Assembly (NCBI RefSeq): GCF_019711535.1
Contig: NZ_JAIGNP010000001.1
Coordinates: 744,001-808,000, forward strand
DNA length: 64,000 nucleotides
Direction of reading: 5' to 3'
From: Qipengyuania aestuarii
Lineage (GTDB): Bacteria; Pseudomonadota; Alphaproteobacteria; Sphingomonadales; Sphingomonadaceae
The notes under the pieces were generated by a model. It had not been told where the DNA came from. It was given only the letters and a program-made list of their open reading frames with translations, and did not search any database. Both the position numbers and the translations under genes were made by a program. Below are positions 63,656 through 64,000 of this stretch, piece by piece (the stretch's first letter is position 1; each line of letters opens with the position of its first letter).

Positions 63656-64000
63656 TCAAGGGCTTAGAACGGGCTCGGCACCTGCCGGTTCCGTGATTGG
63701 CAGATCGGGCGGAACCAGCGCTTCGGGAAGCCAGATGGCAAGGTCGGTGGCGCTGCGTTCTGCCGCCTCTTCCATCGGCAGGTGCCCGACGCCGTCATAG
63801 GCCACCAGCGTGGAGCGCGGCAGATGCTCATCGTACCACAGCGCCGCCTCGTAAGGGATCAGCGCATCTTCCTTCCCCCAGATGATCAGCGTGGGCACTC
63901 GGACCCGCGCCACATCCTGTGCATCGAAGCTGCTGCGGGCCGTTCCGAACCGTTTGCGGGTCGCGCCGCGATTGCCCGGATATCGTGCCAGTTCCCAATA
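63656..64000 (-). CDS. Alpha/beta-hydrolase fold protein, 5' part outside window
   Basis: Only the C-terminal 114 residues are present. VPTLIIWGKEDALIPYEAALWYDEHLP contains the strand and acidic residue of the catalytic triad, and VGHLPMEEAAERSATDLAIWL supplies the catalytic His, typical of MhpC-like hydrolases. The tail is Pro-rich (PPDLPITEPAGAEP). The gene enters the window from the right edge and the substrate cannot be inferred. Confidence 0.88.
   Translation of the reverse strand, partial: YWELARYPGNRGATRKRFGTARSSFDAQDVARVRVPTLIIWGKEDALIPYEAALWYDEHLPRSTLVAYDGVGHLPMEEAAERSATDLAIWLPEALVPPDLPITEPAGAEPVLSP

Overview
The window looks like a chromosomal segment of a high-GC alphaproteobacterium of the order Sphingomonadales, most likely family Erythrobacteraceae (Erythrobacter/Qipengyuania-like). 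The grounds are gene content and arrangement: a LOV-HWE histidine kinase with a single-domain response regulator (a pairing known from Erythrobacter litoralis), three TonB-dependent receptors, a K+-independent H+-pyrophosphatase, an ABA4-like membrane protein typical of carotenoid producers, the bolA / J-domain / cobS neighbourhood of alphaproteobacteria, GTTC-N7-GTTC LexA-type boxes and a GGAAC-N16-CGTT EcfG-type promoter. No rRNA, CRISPR array, prophage or intact insertion sequence was seen. Coding density is very high and many neighbours overlap by 1 to 11 nt.

Layout. 1-6.5 kb (mostly minus): a bifunctional penicillin-binding protein cut by the window edge, cobS, an MpaB-like oxygenase, a LOV-kinase/receiver pair, a membrane diguanylate cyclase and a J-domain protein. 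6.6-8.5 kb (plus): bolA, a glutathione S-transferase and a pirin, overlapping. 8.5-15.2 kb: a DUF2332 protein, then hisG-hisD-nusB-thiL and hppA. 15.3-20.1 kb: tesB, then a phytase plus TonB-receptor operon. 20.1-22.3 kb: an AT-richer accessory patch with a helically phased repeat array and two secreted hypothetical proteins. 22.3-28.7 kb: a zinc-ribbon protein behind a LexA-type box, a DbpA-type helicase, an EcsC protein, an M28 peptidase and a divergent SDR/TetR pair around a palindrome. 28.7-36 kb: uvrC, an APC permease, a BaiN-like flavoprotein and a TonB receptor with a cysteine-repeat insert. 36.2-38.3 kb: infA-maf-RNase E/G-yacG and tRNA-Phe. 38.4-44.6 kb: a Na+/H+ antiporter, bioFDA, purC and a lipid kinase. 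44.8-51.2 kb: an M16 peptidase, a TonB receptor and purSQ. 51.2-58.1 kb: a GGDEF-EAL protein, glmS, a DMT transporter and cpaF. 58.1-64 kb: an AT-rich acyltransferase, tandem entericidins behind an EcfG-type promoter, DUF938, ABA4-like, an NAD-binding protein, dgt, a racemase and a partial hydrolase.

How the parts relate. Most genes are housekeeping (histidine, biotin, purine, thiamine-PP, amino-sugar, DNA repair, translation). Signalling themes are blue light and general stress (LOV kinase, LovR-like receiver, EcfG-type promoter on entericidins), c-di-GMP (two GGDEF proteins) and SOS (two LexA-type boxes). Nutrient capture is represented by the phytase/TonB operon. The observations I consider most worth checking are the 21-23 bp phased TGTCACC array at 20334-20510, the thiL gene that seems to start at CTG, the LexA-type box on an uncharacterised zinc-ribbon gene, and the interlocking hairpins plus LexA-type box before dgt.
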